Origin: Bisporella sp. PMI_857
Taxonomy: Eukaryota; Ascomycota; Leotiomycetes; Helotiales; Helotiaceae
DNA: 64,000 nucleotides
Assembly (NCBI GenBank): GCA_021307315.1
Contig: JAJSPD010000060.1
Coordinates: 124,001 to 188,000 of the forward strand
Direction: 5' to 3'
This document shows, in pieces, positions 10,780 to 22,500 of this stretch. Within the stretch, counting starts at the first letter, position 1. Every line of letters begins with the position of its first letter. A program made the translations under genes and the position numbers. Under the pieces are notes generated by a model. The model was not told the DNA's origin and made no database searches. It worked only from the letters and a program-made list of their open reading frames with translations.

Positions 10780-12395
10780 GTTGCCTAACAGTACCATTTA
10801 TTGATACCTGGGTATAAGAGGAGAGGCGTTGAGTGTATATTGAGCTTAGAAATTGCGGTATTCAAATCGACTTCTTGAACAGAAAACGGGATAGGATACT
10901 TGGTAATAAAATAGTCTCCATACAGAACACAGTTCTGTAATCATTCTCTGATAATTTTGATAATTTTTTGTGACTGGGGCATCCCATTATACTAGAGTAT
11001 AAAATCGGAAGGAAGCAGAATGATCAGCAATAGGAGCTGAGCTAAGATTACACCGCGATAGGAGGGCCAGATATATTCTTCTAACGCTTGTTGATATTGA
11101 TTCAGGCAATAACCGATCAGGAGAAATCGATGACTAAGGGGGTTTCTGCTATAACTTCGCGATAATACCTGAATGACTCTGTACAGCAGACTGCTATTCC
11201 TTCCATCTCAAAATACATTTCGTACCCATGCTGGTAAGCCATAGGTAAAAGTATCAAGTTAATGATTGCATCAGGGCAAAGGAAGTTCAATTTTCTACGA
11301 CCAGAAGCGTCTCCCCAATAGCAGACCTGCATTATGTACTGGAATGAGCTCATTGCTAAGCCTGATATTGCATTAGAGATCAGGTGATAGCGGGTGTTTG
11401 GGGTTGAGGCGGTGATAGTGCGCCATCAAACAAATGGCGAGAAGAGCCGAACAAGATCTCAACCTCTGCGTCACCCCCAAATTCTTTTGTCCTTCCCGCT
11501 TTCCATGTGCGGAGTTTATGGCTGGATAAGAGTGGGTCACGAGTACAGAAAGCAATACAATGATCTGACGACGGAGAGAGTTTCGCAATTGATCTCGCCG
11601 GTGCGCAATACGGGTATTATAAACCTGTCATGGCATGGAAAGAGTTTGAGGAGAAACGATTTCTAAAACTTCATTACTATAGAGCAAGTATGTTGTTCCT
11701 TAGGCACCGAAAACGTACGGGTACGAAGCTTCCCAAGCCAAAGTATCTATGCACGGCCTTAAATTAATGGCTATACTCACAGAACAATTGATTATTATCA
11801 ACGCAAATACCAGATCAGCAATGACGCAAGAACCTCAGACGAACATGTCTTGATCATTAAGTGCTTCGAGATCCTGCGTTAGTAGAAGGATGACGTGAGT
11901 CTCAACACTCTGCGAGGTCTGGCCTAAAATCAATTCATTTCGAAGAAAAATAATTTGGTTGATTTCATACCCTTGGGCTTAAACAGGGCTGCAGGACCTG
12001 TGCCCATAAAACTGCTCATATGCGACTGGATCACAAAGAACAAGTGAACCAGAATTGGTAGCAGCGACTCAAAGGGACAGCGCAAAGCAGCTCGATCTGC
12101 AATGAACAAGTGTATGCTAGTGTACAATAATGTAAGTAAATTTACAATAAATAAAATTTCAACCTACAACGGCCGATCTCTTAGGACAATGAAGTTCTTT
12201 TAAACTCTAGGCAATCTTTGAGTCTGGATCAGCCTAACCCGATACAGTTTCGCTTATCTTGATCGCTTACGCATTTCGTTTAATTTTCCTCACGTATTGG
12301 CACTTCATTGCCTTTAACACAGACCCCAAAAAAATGATACAAAATGTTGATGAGTTGATCTGAGCAGAACTCAGGGTCGTGAACTCAAGAGATCT
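10780..12395. other. Intergenic, no gene supported
   Basis: AT-rich 1.6 kb with only short overlapping frames on both strands and no recognisable domain. Some may be decayed coding sequence, but I cannot assign any. Confidence 0.45.
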
Positions 12396-12477
12396 CTCTC
12401 TGACGGGGAGTCGAACCCCGATCTCCCGCGCATTGTCCAATGACAAGCGGAAATCATGACCGTTAGACCATCAAAGA
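12396..12477 (-). tRNA. tRNA-Asp (GTC) with a 10-nt intron
   Basis: On the minus strand, acceptor arms TCTTTGA and TCAGAGA pair with one G-U, followed by discriminator G. The A box is TGGTCTAACGG and the B box GGTTCGACTCC. The anticodon arm pairs TCCGC with GCGGG. The loop reads TTGTCA, then a 10-base insert TTGGACAATG (12431-12440), then C. Removing the insert gives a 7-base loop with anticodon GTC and a 72-nt tRNA. The insert sits between positions 37 and 38, the normal site of nuclear tRNA introns. Confidence 0.9.
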
Positions 12478-13048
12478 TGTTGATTTGTTGCATCGGGAGC
12501 TTAAAGTCAAATATATCTATTATGTCCCACACGCCTGTTGTTCTTTTTAAATACCTTTTGAAGTTTAACTTAACAAAAATCACGTTTTAACAAAGATAAT
12601 AAAAGGGAGGGCGAAGACTCAACACCTGTATGTGGTGCTCTCTACAAACCTTTAGCGTTTTACGTTTGGAGAGCCGAGATTGAGGTCAATTCAAGCTGGA
12701 GTCGAGAACGCACAGTACAACGCAACAACACTCGAAACGGAAGCCTTTTCAACTCGAATTAAAAACTACAAGCCTTCGTATAAAGCAAAACTTATTCTAC
12801 AGTAGTCGCCATTTGGTTACTTACGCGCTGGCAGAGCGACAGTCAGTCGAATACTTTCTAGAGGGAAAAATTTTTACTCGGCCCACTTTTATTTTGAGCC
12901 TTAATTCGACTTTTGAAACAATTCGACTTGACCATATTTACCTACCTTTTTGCGGGGTTTACAGTATGTCTTTCGCTAAAAAGAAATAACTTCTGAGCAC
13001 TTAGTACAAGCTATAACTGGCGTCGACTATTAAGAAAACAAAGAAAAC
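12478..13048. other. Intergenic between tRNA and solo LTR
   Basis: No gene. Several CGA/TCGA-rich and AT-rich stretches look like decayed repeat DNA, but no boundaries can be defined. Confidence 0.4.
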
Positions 13049-13223
13049 TGTCACAGTACCGACCCTTGTCGGGCACGTGACCTGCTGTAGCCGAGCCACT
13101 AGGGCTCCCTCGTGTATATATAGCCTGCTCTCCCCGAGCTCCTCTTCCTTCCTCAGCTATAGATTCTCGTATGATACCACCGTTGCCCTCTGTATCTGTA
13201 GATCCACAGCGCGTGTCGTGACA
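13049..13223 (+). mobile_element. Solo LTR with perfect 5-bp target duplication
   Basis: A 175-bp element starts TGTCAC and ends GTGACA, a 6-bp inverted terminal repeat with TG...CA ends. It is flanked by AAAAC on both sides (13044-13048 and 13224-13228). A TATA-like stretch TATATATA (about 13116-13123) suggests plus-strand orientation. There is no internal retrotransposon sequence next to it, so it is a recombined solo LTR. The superfamily (Gypsy or Copia) cannot be told from the LTR alone. Confidence 0.8.
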
Positions 13224-13837
13224 AAAACAAGCTTTTAGAAAACAACCGCAGGGCCGACAAAGAGAAGCATTGACAAAAAGATAAAGAGAGTTAAGAAGTA
13301 GTTTACAGTAAAAAGTCGAAAAAAAAGAGAATGTTTTAGTTGTATATAAAAACTCAATCCTCAACACTTACTAGAAAATATAAAAGGTTTTGAAAGAAGT
13401 AAGTTAAGGCTACTAGTTTATTAATATTGGCTAGTACAGTCTTTGTACTACTTAGTGCTCCTGCGTTTTTCTTTTTACTCTCAGACTATGTATATATATT
13501 CAGAACCACAGTATTTGTTACTGTTATTAGGATCGCGGAGCTCAAGAAATGGTCTGCCTGGAGCCAGGTCCAGGGCCTAGCCCATGGAAGCGAGTATTAA
13601 CGCATTCAAGCGACCTGTAATTTTAACTTTAAAATCTCGTTGTATATTTTGCATCCTTTGCAGTATTTCCTAACCACTTGATTTGACATCATTTGTGGTA
13701 AAAGCAACTTTATGTGACCACTCATGCTAAAGGGCTCGAGTATGGACCCATCTCTCTTCCCACCAGAAAATCCTGCTCAATCACCTGAGATCCCATTTTC
13801 AGAACCCTTATGATGAATACAGATGAGAAATGAGTCA
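13224..13837. other. Intergenic after solo LTR
   Basis: AT-rich, no supported gene. It contains the 3' flank of the convergent Aim9-like gene. Confidence 0.5.
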
Positions 13838-15779
13838 TCATCGCGGAACGACAGCTGGACCATTTCGTTTTGGATCTGTGAATGGCCACGCTTTCAGCCA
13901 CTGCTCACGCTCTTGAGGCGTCTGAGCCATATGCTGCAGAAAATGCTCTTTGCATTTCAACAGCTTTGATCTCATGGCCTCATAGTCCCTATGATTGACC
14001 AGGCCGTTCCATCCGCTGTAAACTCCCAAGTCCTCAATTAAATTATCCATCAGTACAACACCGAGCTTCCATTTCATCTCCATCTCCCTCTGCTGCTGTT
14101 TCTGATCTTCTGTGTATGAAATGGGACAGGGCAATAGAGGATTCCCGCTAGAGTCAACGCCTACAATCGTCGACCATTCTTCCGTTGCCTTGATCAAATA
14201 CCCAAGAAGAACTGGCTCTCCATCTGTAAAGATTGATCCAGCTAAATTCGCCATTGCAGTAGTGAGGCTGTTTCGATTCTGCAGTGCTCTACCCGCGGAC
14301 TTGTGCTGCTCAAGGAGTTCGATCTCGTACAACTTATATAGTGATTGGGCCGAGCGAAGTCTGTCCAGTTCCATTTGTGCTTCTGAGTTCAGCTGGTTAT
14401 GGTTTGCTGGTGGCGGCGGTAATCCAAGTCCTTCGGGGACCGGCCCATCGAACTCCAGCAAGGCAGGATGTCGAACTTGCATGAATAAGGGAGCAGCATG
14501 AGTGGCTTGCCAGTCGATGATGCAAGTGATTCGAGTTTGTTCAACAGCATCAACGAAAATATTGCTTGTATGGAGATCTGGGTGCCATAAGGTTGGAGTG
14601 TGAGTTGAGTTGTCCTTTGGCAGAGCATGTATGGAAATTTTGAGATAGTCTTGTAATACGTTGAGCTTCAAATTTGTGGAGGGTCTATACTGGCCAGGCC
14701 CATTAAATAAACCATGGGTCTGGGGGGGGGCGTCTATCTCTGTAATGGATCTTTGCTCGCGATTTACGTTGGCGGTAACGTACTGCTCTACAGAACGCCC
14801 TATTAAATATTTACTTAAAAGTTCAGAGCCTTGAATGGGGAGCAATTAGTACTTACATGGGCCTCTATCCAATTCCAAATCACCACGACCATCGTCAAAA
14901 TATTTCCTATTATTCGTAGGACCGATAGAGAATGATGTTTGGTTGCCGCTCGAGCTTACAGCAGGAAGTGGAATGGCAGCAGTCGAGTTGTGTAAGTCGC
15001 AGCTATAGTACAGACTACCATAGGCTGGGAGATCAGCTGTGGAATATGATTTGTCGAAGCCGACGAGTTGCTTGATGATGTCATATTTTTTCCGACTATG
15101 CATCGTGTCCCAGACTTCACTCAATTGTATTCCAGTTGCCTTTTCCATAATAATGTACTCAGCACCAACTGGGGTTGCATCTGATCTAGAACTCCAGGTG
15201 TACACTTTGGGCAAAGGTATACCAAGGACGTTTCTTGCCTATTTAAATTCAGTTTCGATGGCTGCAGGGAGTATTTACTGAATGGATTCTTCTTACATAA
15301 TCCATGGTAGCCACCTCGCTCGCCGTGTTGAAATAAGGTCGACCAGCATTCGGATTAGGAACCTTTGCGATAACATCTCTCCCATCATTCATGGTGATCA
15401 GAAAGGACTTGTTAAAGTTCCCTTCAGGTAATTTGGTAATTGTCGAACATGAAGCAGCAGGGCCCACAGCCTTCGCCGCAACATCACACAGCGCCTTGAT
15501 GTCGAATTTGACATAGCGATTCGCAAATTGAACGTCTTCATTCCAAAGCCACCGGCCCGCTGAATAGCAGAAGAGATCATCTTGAACGCAGTCCTTGTCT
15601 CGTCGGTTTGAATGTGAATCTAATAGCACATCTTGCCTATCTCGGGAAGCCATCATAAACCTCCCAGCTGAAAATGAAGATTGCATGCGGCGTGCCGGCC
15701 TTTTACAAAAAGTGCGTTTCAGACCATGTTTAACATCAACGCCGAGAGCATTGCGCCAGCTCCAGAGGGTCAAGCGCAT
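13838..15779 (-). CDS. Aim9-like aminoglycoside-phosphotransferase-fold protein
   Basis: Exons on the minus strand are 15779-15297, 15238-14857 and 14799-13838, giving 608 residues. Introns are GTAAGA...TAG and GTAAGT...TAG, with phases that keep the frame. This is the large fungal group of APH/choline-kinase-fold proteins that includes yeast mitochondrial Aim9. The N-lobe ATP region has EGNFNKSFLI and the lysine of VIAKVPNPNAG. The catalytic loop is HPDLHTSN (H361, D363, N368) and the metal-binding aspartate is in IIDWQ (D384). The arginine-rich start (about residues 1-45) could be a mitochondrial targeting peptide. The substrate is unknown for the family. The gene looks intact. Confidence 0.9.
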
Positions 15780-16445
15780 ATTCCGTCTAGTTAGAAATTA
15801 GGCAACATATTGAACATCACAAGCTCTCTAGAGGCGTTAGGGTTGCAGGTACCAGGAGGTGGCAGAAACGCGAGCCGCAAACGCACGGGCCAACGGCGCG
15901 CTTAGCCCTCGGAAATTATTTTCGTTCCACATTCGCTCAGCTCCAACAAACCTCTACAATGTGCCGAAACTGAGCGGCAGATGCTAGAAATAACGGGCGC
16001 TTCCTCAAACAATGAGCTCGGGCTTTAGCTGTTGAAACAATTTCTGATGGCTCTCATTGTGCCTTCTCTAAGAGGATCTGTTCAGATAGCTGGCCACGCT
16101 TCAAGGTGTTCTTTATTGATATCTACTCAGTAAGCGCCGCCAGGAATATCACCAGCCGGATCACACGTAGAAGTTGAAGGATCCCCACTATGACATGCTC
16201 AAGCGCTAATAGAGCACATAAAAGTAGTTCATTCATCCCCTAAGATGAAGGTATTTGGTTACCAAACAGTTCTCCAAGCCGATCCTCACATTTTGAGCAT
16301 CAACTAATCAATTTGCCAAAAGCCCTTGTACTCGTCTCCAGAAGTATATATTATTCGCTTCAATTTCTCCTCTCATCTTTACTATAACTATCCAACTACA
16401 TCTTACCGCCTACAGTTAACATTTATAACCTGATGTTAAGATACC
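15780..16445. other. Intergenic between divergent genes
   Basis: A 0.67-kb spacer between the Aim9-like gene (minus) and the small protein gene (plus). It should hold both promoters. No other feature seen. Confidence 0.5.
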
Positions 16446-16817
16446 ATGTCCAGCGCAATTAAAAAGGCTATCGAAAAACTGTTTGGAGACGCTCAAAAGT
16501 CCAAAGGCGCCATTACCCGCTTAACCAAGCCATCTACAGAGGGAGCAGGTGGAAGAGTCTACCCAGCACGAAATCAGAAGAATGATGCAAAATACGGCAT
16601 CCGAATTGACAAAGGCGAAGAGGTCCATGGCCAGCCTAATGTGGTGCGACTTGAGCTTCAGGCCAATTCTAACGCGGATAGCAAAACTATCAAAGATCTG
16701 GCCAGAAAGGACCCACACGCGGTGCTGGCCACCGTTGATGTAGATACAACACAAGAAGCCACAGAAGAGAATCTTGCCAAGGTGAAAGAAGACCTGTTGT
16801 CCAACCTGAAAATCTAA
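16446..16817 (+). CDS. Small hydrophilic protein, unknown (123 aa)
   Basis: A single-exon frame from ATG 16446 to stop 16817. The protein is soluble, lysine- and glutamate-rich, with no signal peptide, membrane span or cysteine. The N-terminal 20 residues (SAIKKAIEKLFGDAQKSKG) could form an amphipathic helix. Residues around 85-120 (DVDTTQEATEENLAKVKEDL) also look helical. I do not recognise a family. A clean start, sensible composition and a promoter-like spacer support a real gene. Confidence 0.55.
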   Translation: MSSAIKKAIEKLFGDAQKSKGAITRLTKPSTEGAGGRVYPARNQKNDAKYGIRIDKGEEVHGQPNVVRLELQANSNADSKTIKDLARKDPHAVLATVDVDTTQEATEENLAKVKEDLLSNLKI

Positions 16818-18120
16818 GGGGATGGAGTTGCCAAGATATAAACCTGGGATCAACTGGTCAATCTGGCAGAGAGAATTATGCCCGAACTTTTGTTGATAAA
16901 TACAAATACCCACTATTACAATCTAAGAGTCTAGCAATATGTTCTCCAGCATCCAAAGCTGCATTGAATGTCCATAAATACTCGGCGCTCGGCGCAAGCC
17001 TGAGCGGTGGCAGAGTTATGGTGCTAAGATCACTAACCAGATTGGGTGTATGGACAGAGTAGATTTGAGTTGAAAAAATCGGTTTGTTGCATGGCAGAGT
17101 ATCGCAATGGTGTACTCCTGTCCACGCTCAAAGAAGCGGCCAAAATCAGAAACGGTAATCATGATTCTGATGTCTGCCAACATCACAAGTGTAATGGCTC
17201 ACGTGGGAAAGAGGATGGTACGTCCTATGACCAACGAATACGCGTATTACCACAGGTATGGAGCGAAAAGTAGGGAAAACTTGTAATAGACGTTTGTAGA
17301 ACTAAGGTAGGAGGCGTAGCTAACTATGTGCAGGAACCTGTCCTAGCGTGTGTGCCTTATACCTAAGGCTCTCAGACAAATCTTTGGTGGTCTAACTGAC
17401 CGTTGGACCACAGAAGCGATGACCAAATGTTTGTGTTTTAAAGTCTGCACCAACCACATAATATACGATATACAAATTTACGTTTCGGGTTCTCTTGCTC
17501 AAACTAGAATTGCAAATTAATTAAATAAAAATAGCCATTAAAAGGGGCTTACTTTTCTAGCTTTTGCAACTTTTTTTGAAACTTGAATAACTGTTCCCCG
17601 TTTTAAGCTGGTTCTAGCAACAACCAGTGCGCTTTCGTGGTGTGTTGGGAGAGACAGCCCTAATTTCAACACTAGGAGTCCTCAACCGAGCTATAATATT
17701 TGCCCTTGACGGCAAGAGCAACAAGTATTGCTGGAGCTGTCCCATATCCCCTAAGGCACATTTCATCATGTGGTATTAATGCCTAGATGATAGCTATACC
17801 TCGATTATACCTTGATAATGGGGTAGCTTAGAGAGATAAGCTTTAAGGCCAAGACATGGAACACATTTTGGTTATCTTAGTTTCATACTGCTGAAAGTTT
17901 ACACCCCGTTGGGTGATGCAGTTTGACTTTTAAAGTGGGAGGGGAGTGTGAATAGTTAGATTCAACGATTCAAAACTCTTCTAGGCGATGGTTTGCTGCT
18001 AGTGCCAGTCAGACTGCAGAAACATTTAAGAAGGCTGTGTGTAGCCTATCTACCACTCTTACGTCGATCAAAGAGAATTTCATCCTTTTCCTTCATCCTT
18101 ATCATATACAGCGTTACGCC
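16818..18120. other. Intergenic, with tRNA-like palindrome
   Basis: No gene is supported over 1.3 kb. An inverted repeat lies at 17387-17396 and 17402-17411 (10-bp arms, 5-base loop) and resembles a tRNA D-arm on the minus strand, but no TFC arm follows. Confidence 0.45.
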
Positions 18121-19187
18121 ATGGCAAATCTCTTTAGCAGGGTGATTCAGTTTCTGAAGCCTTCATCCGTGCCTCCTAAGGTGCCGAGACCTCCTGCATT
18201 AGCATCATCCGTCCTCAACGGAATTCCATTGGAAATTTTGAGACATATCATGAGCTTCCTACCCTCGGAGTCGGCTGCCGCATTTTCCCTCTCTTGCGTG
18301 CACCTGAAGTATCTGCTGGGCACGGCGTACATTACAAAGGCATCATCCTCATCGAAGGACTTAGTGGCCCTGATAGAGCTGCTCGCTCTTGATTTACCAG
18401 ATCACATCGCATGTCGTATTTGCGAACGTTTACATTCTATAAACCACATACAAAAGTACAAAAGCGCATACAAACTCACTCTTTGCAGCTTCCAGCATGT
18501 ATAACCAAAGATCTCAAAGACCAGACCTGGAACATCTCGAGAATGTTTGGCACGACCTCTATGAAGATGGCCATCAAGAGGTCTCTTTATAAGCCGGAAT
18601 GTACGGAATTACTCGACGCTATGTCCAGTAAAGAAGTCGAAACGAGGGTAGTGAGCAACTATGTGCAGCAATCCAAAGAGGAGTGTCGTATTGTTAACGG
18701 TCACCTACTGCACCGGTTACAGAGTGCCTACACCTGTTACCATCCATCAATTGATTGGCAGTTCCGAGATCTATCGTCACTTATGCATATATGCCCGCAC
18801 TTCTCGTTTAGGGAGAATATAGATAAGATTGGAAAGGGAGTACAACGTTGCGGAAAATGTCGGACGGAGTACAGTTTCAACATTGAAGATCATGGTATCA
18901 ATGCACACATAATTTTGGTCACCAAGTGGAAAGACCTAGGAACCGACCTGGAGTGTGATGCATGGCGCCAGCACCTCCGCTTTCCTCAGCGTAGCCTGTC
19001 AAAAATTAGACAAGCATTCATACTGCATACTAAGTCTGAGATTACTGAAGAGTGTCAAGTCGAAGACGTTTGGTCTGAAATCGGGGACTTGCCCTCTGTA
19101 TTTGGCGATAGCGACCACTTCCAGTACGACTCGCTGTTTACAAAAGAAAATAAGGCAGCGTTACTCTGGCATCGAAAGCGGCTCTAG
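18121..19187 (+). pseudogene. F-box protein gene with one frameshift
   Basis: The first frame (ATG 18121 to stop at 18504) encodes an F-box near residues 33-75 (GIPLEILRHIMSFLPSESAA) and a cysteine pair in ACRICERLH. From about 18480 the homology continues in another frame (ACITKDLKDQ onward) to a stop at 19187. This part includes VETRVVSNYVQQSKEECRIV and a CxxC pair (CGKC). Joining the frames near 18470-18495 gives one protein of about 355 residues. A 33-nt GT...AG intron there would be too short and would delete conserved-looking residues. The likely explanation is a one-base deletion, recent because no other stop is seen, or a sequencing error. F-box proteins recruit substrates to SCF ubiquitin ligase. 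Confidence 0.7.
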
Positions 19188-19318
19188 CCATCAAAAAGGA
19201 AATTTAGAAAGGGGAACTTGTCTTTGCTTCACCCGAAGGCTACTAGTCACCAGCACTGCGAAGAAGTGCAAGCCCATCGCTGGTGATAATAATACTTGTA
19301 AGGATGCTCCAAAAATAA

Positions 19319-19597
19319 TTATTTCGTACTCGCTAACTCCTGCTTGAGCAGTCTGAATTGCTCCTCAACGGTTAATGATGATTTATTGTTGGTTTGCACC
19401 AGGCTGTTAGTGGCAATGTATTCGAGCAAGATGGTGCATTTGCGAAGAAGAATCAACTCCTCCGAACCTATTTTGAAAGGTTGGGGAGGGAGAGGCGGAG
19501 CAAAGGGAACTTTCCAGCCTATTCTGTCAAAGAAAAAAAGGGCTACAAAAACTAGTGCCACAAGAGCAACGGAAAAAGTTGCGATTTCCCAAGACAT
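19319..19597 (-). CDS. Small single-pass membrane protein, unknown (92 aa)
   Basis: A single-exon frame from ATG 19597. It has one strong N-terminal transmembrane segment (about residues 5-24), then a proline-rich PFAPPLPPQPF and a charged C-terminal helix. No family is recognised. A GAA repeat lies about 60 bases upstream of the start. It may be a real short gene or chance. Confidence 0.35.
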   Translation of the reverse strand: MSWEIATFSVALVALVFVALFFFDRIGWKVPFAPPLPPQPFKIGSEELILLRKCTILLEYIATNSLVQTNNKSSLTVEEQFRLLKQELASTK

Positions 19598-22500
19598 AGC
19601 TAGGGTGACAAGATTTTGACAAGAAAGCTGGTGGTTCTGTTGATTATGGTTGTTTGGAAGAAGAAGAAGAAGAAGAAGAAGAAGAAGAAGAGAGAAGGAG
19701 ACAGTGCAAACAAACTAGTAGACTCTATGCTAAGGAAAGGACATTGGGTGTGAAGCAGCTGTAAATAAGAAGATTTCTCACTTCCTTCATTCGTTTGCAG
19801 TGACCGAGGGCAGGTACATAAGCATGCTATTAAGTGATATCTCTACCGCCTTGGACTTCCAACTTGATGCGGTTTGAGCGTCGACATAAGAATGAGATAC
19901 CACCTATGTCGCGCACGGAACGGATCCAGGTTGCGTTCATGCATAATGGCCCAGGACGCAGATAGTTCTTGCAAGTTTTTATATGATGGCAAACAAGGCA
20001 TGATGTTGAATTCACAGATCGAGTCAACAGTCACTTGTGACAGATGGAGAGGAGAAGGAAGGGGCCATTAAGATTCTTTGAAAACTCTGTAGTGTTATTC
20101 CTTGCTCTAGCTACGCGCGAACGGTTTCACATATATCAATGTACTACACAGCGGTCCAAGTTGAACTAGGAAGTGTTCCACGCGACCCAAATATGATTAC
20201 GCCGAACACGAATAAGTAGGTACATAGGTATTTACAGGAAGACTACTAAAGGGGAACCATAGGTTTGTTTTGAATTCTCTATTTAATATATATTATATCA
20301 AATGTATATATGAATGCAAATGTACCACAATGCATATATGTGACAATCGGACAAATATTTAGTGTTACTTGAATGCCGGATAGCGAATGCCGGTTCCATA
20401 CGGAGCATCGCCATCATCCACTGACAAGACCATACGCAGGAAGACGTGGTGCGTTTTGAAGACGGATGTCGCCTGGTACATTAATGCCGTAGTGTTGTGT
20501 TGTTGTTGATAGGCGTTGCGCTGATCGATCTGCGCTCCAAAGCCTGACACCCTACGCCAAGGCTCAACAGAATTAACCAAAATGCGATATTCAGATATCT
20601 GCCGACCAGTTTCTATTTTCCAGCTTAACCCAAACCGTATCAAACTCATTCTTTTCCGCCGCTCATATTCAATCTATGGTCTTCTTAACAATTGCACCAC
20701 AGATGCACTGAACCTGATACCAAGCGGGCGTATAAAATATTATTATAGCCAAATTTTGACAAGGCTTAGAACTTTGCCCTTCATCTCCCTGGTGAGGTAT
20801 ACTTTTGCTGATCAAACTATAAATTCTACAGCTAACCTACCGCCTTTGAACCGCCTTCTCATTATTTTTATCTGTTTTGTCTAGTTATTATGCCTCAACC
20901 CAAAGGTGTTCAAACACTTCTCTGGGATAAAATAAGCACTAATGTTTCGAGTGGCAGATGAACGCCTTTCCCCCCCCCCCCTAGAACGGCAAAATGCCAT
21001 GACACGATCGCACGTACGGCAAACATGCCTGAAGATAAGTGTTTGACAAGAATTGGCAGGGAAGAGCTGCATTAGCCTTCTCGATTCGAGTGTATTGCCA
21101 GGAGCAACTTCAACAGCCAACACATCGCCATGTATGCCGAATAATACGGGCGCTCGTAGAGCCACCGTGTAGCTGTACGCTTCGCAAGCCACGTCTTCGG
21201 ACTAGAGATATACTTCGAGCACCATGAACCGGTTCCTTAAACCAGGTCAACGGATCTCTCGAGATGATGCGACGCTACATCTTCCACACTCGGGTATTTT
21301 ATTTCCCCTTTTGAGGTTGAATACAGACAGATGGCAGACAGCTACACGTCAACAATGAGTCAAGGAAAAACATCGCGAGCAAGAGATGAGGTCTTGGAGA
21401 TCGTATTTCTGAATGGAGTACCAAAGTCTACTATATTTGGATGCAGCCCTCAGTAATGCACATCGAATAACAGCTAAAGCTTTTTCTATACAGAGTTCGA
21501 GCGGACGCAATCAACTCTTTAGGGTGCAGTGGAAATGCAGTGTATCCACGCCGGAGGAGCAGCTGGGGAGGCAATCTTGCCAATCAACAATTGACCCCTC
21601 ATTGACACTGGTAGTACACCAACCAGGAGGCAAACAACCCCGAATACTCGCTTCTCGAGGATACTTTGACCTTACTTATACCTCATGACAGTGAAGAGGA
21701 GCAGCTGTCCTTGCTTCAGTTTCCTCTCACACTTTTGATTATTTAGCTTAAACTGGTCTCAAGCTGGCCAGAAGTAGGGCTTGGCGACGTTACAAGACCA
21801 CTTTGTCGGGAATAGGGTGACCCCCCTCAGCAGCCTTCCTTCAGCCAGAAACCGAACTAGTGGAGTGCGCACGGTGGTGACTCGCCAGGGACCTAAGATG
21901 CCTTCCGGCGACCTTGTATCCCTGAACCTGGACGGTAAGCTTACCAGGGAAATCGAAGCGTTTACACATTGTACTCCAATGACAAGGTCAAGATGGGAAT
22001 AATGGGAGATTGGAGAGAAAACTTCCCAAGTGCAGCATCCGCTGATCCGTTGTAGAGAGGGAGTCGTGAGAGGCAAATTCTACTCCCACGTGGTTGTGTT
22101 GGAAGTTCGGATTGCGGAGTAAGCATACGCACATCAGGATCATCATGATAGACAGGAGCTTTGGCGATGGTGACCCCACGCGCGACCTGTTCATGGGGCT
22201 CAATTAGAGGTGCAGCCGCTTCGTTGGGCCTCGATTTCGATCAGTCATTTTCCTATTTCCGAAAAAGCTATTGGTAGGGCAAGCAGCATATTGAGGTGCG
22301 ATGACGCTCTATATTTTGTTTTCATACATGAAATTCACTAGGCCAGCAGCAATCAAGGGGACGCTTGTGATTTTCACAGGTTTCTGAAACCGAGACAGCC
22401 TTCACAAGTTCTAAAGATGCAGGCATAGGTATAGCTGCCAATCAAAAATTCTTATTGACTTATAGGCTTGTGCATGAAGTACCGATATGCAGTGCCTAGA

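Noticed and set aside
18455..18490. 33-nt GT...AG intron that would restore the F-box frame
   Set aside because: Too short for a spliceosomal intron and it would remove residues that look conserved.
20365..20649. 94-codon minus-strand frame with coding-like composition
   Set aside because: No recognisable domain or neighbours; kept only as a note in the gene-poor stretch.
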